Source: Myxococcales bacterium (GTDB lineage: Bacteria > Myxococcota > Polyangia > Polyangiales > Polyangiaceae). From it: a stretch of 12,484 nucleotides of DNA. The translations under genes and the position numbers were made by a program. Below, piece by piece: positions 12,394-12,484 of the stretch. The stretch lies in assembly GCA_020430865.1 (NCBI GenBank), contig JAGQIY010000026.1, positions 1 through 12,484 on the forward strand, written 5' to 3'. The notes beneath the pieces were generated by a model. That model did not search any database, was not told the origin of the DNA, and saw only the letters and a list, made by a program, of their open reading frames with translations. Within the stretch, counting starts at the first letter, position 1, and each line of letters starts with the position of its first letter.

Positions 12394-12484
12394 CTAGTTC
12401 ACGGTGCGGCGGCGGCGCAACACGGCGAGCCCGAGCAAGCCGAAGAGCACTGGCGCGACCGGGCTCTCCGAGCCACCGCCGACA
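12394..12484 (-). CDS. C-terminal end of a MYXO-CTERM-like surface protein (start beyond right edge)
   Basis: The minus-strand frame open from the right edge ends at TAG (12394-12396). Its last 29 residues are VGGGSESPVAPVLFGLLGLA then VLRRRRTVN. A Gly/Ser-rich approach, one hydrophobic helix and a final Arg cluster are the signature of MYXO-CTERM-type sorting tails. These mark proteins exported and anchored or processed at the myxobacterial surface. The usual Cys before the Gly run would lie just outside the window. Nothing can be said of the main domain. It converges on the radical SAM gene with 82 nt between. Confidence 0.65.
   Translation of the reverse strand, partial: VGGGSESPVAPVLFGLLGLAVLRRRRTVN

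Noticed and set aside
1..12484. tRNA, rRNA or CRISPR array
   Set aside because: No cloverleaf with a GGTTCGA-type T arm, no rRNA-like stretch and no regularly spaced repeats were found on either strand.

Overview
This window is high-GC bacterial chromosome and most likely comes from a myxobacterium (Myxococcota, probably the Polyangiales side). The evidence is the strong G/C bias at third codon positions, several secreted or lipid-anchored proteins with Ala/Pro-rich linkers, a MYXO-CTERM-like tail (hydrophobic helix plus Arg run) at the right edge, and many short, independently promoted genes on alternating strands. There is no rRNA, tRNA or CRISPR array. The only mobile-element trace is a decayed IS91-type transposase fragment near 6766-6891.

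Left part (1-3517): a secreted TPR/beta-barrel-type envelope protein cut by the window edge (minus); a cysteine-rich lipoprotein (1270-1800, minus); a saccharopine-dehydrogenase-like NAD(P) oxidoreductase (1891-2952, plus); and a small lipoprotein (3059-3517, minus).

Centre (3518-6254): a GntR/FadR-type regulator is followed after 31 nt by a histidine-box fatty-acid hydroxylase (3586-5080), a likely two-gene operon. The regulator's upstream region carries the palindrome TGGTCAGACCA, the core of the E. coli FadR operator, and the regulator resembles real FadR in both the DNA-reading and the acyl-CoA domains. An 88-residue protein made of two MshEN-like repeats follows. Convergent to it is a DUF2971-like gene that contains a 28-bp perfect palindrome.

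Gene-poor gap (6255-6961): no convincing intact gene. It holds strong hairpins with mutually exclusive pairings and the transposase fossil.

Right part (6962-12484): a Sel1-repeat lipoprotein with cysteines on an exact 36-residue lattice (minus), divergent from an enoyl-CoA delta-isomerase (plus); a possible frameshifted or very small gene (8927-9111); a metallophosphoesterase with a membrane segment inserted between its motifs (minus); divergent from it, a 659-residue radical SAM protein of the MJ0619/tetraether-synthase (Tes)-like type (plus); and the C-terminus of a surface protein (minus).

The recurring theme is lipid chemistry: a FadR-like acyl sensor, a fatty-acid hydroxylase, an enoyl-CoA isomerase, an NAD(P) reductase related to lipid enoyl reductases, and a Tes-like radical SAM enzyme. 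These are not one operon, and a joint pathway is inference. The best leads are the Tes-like enzyme and the self-contained FadR/operator/hydroxylase unit.
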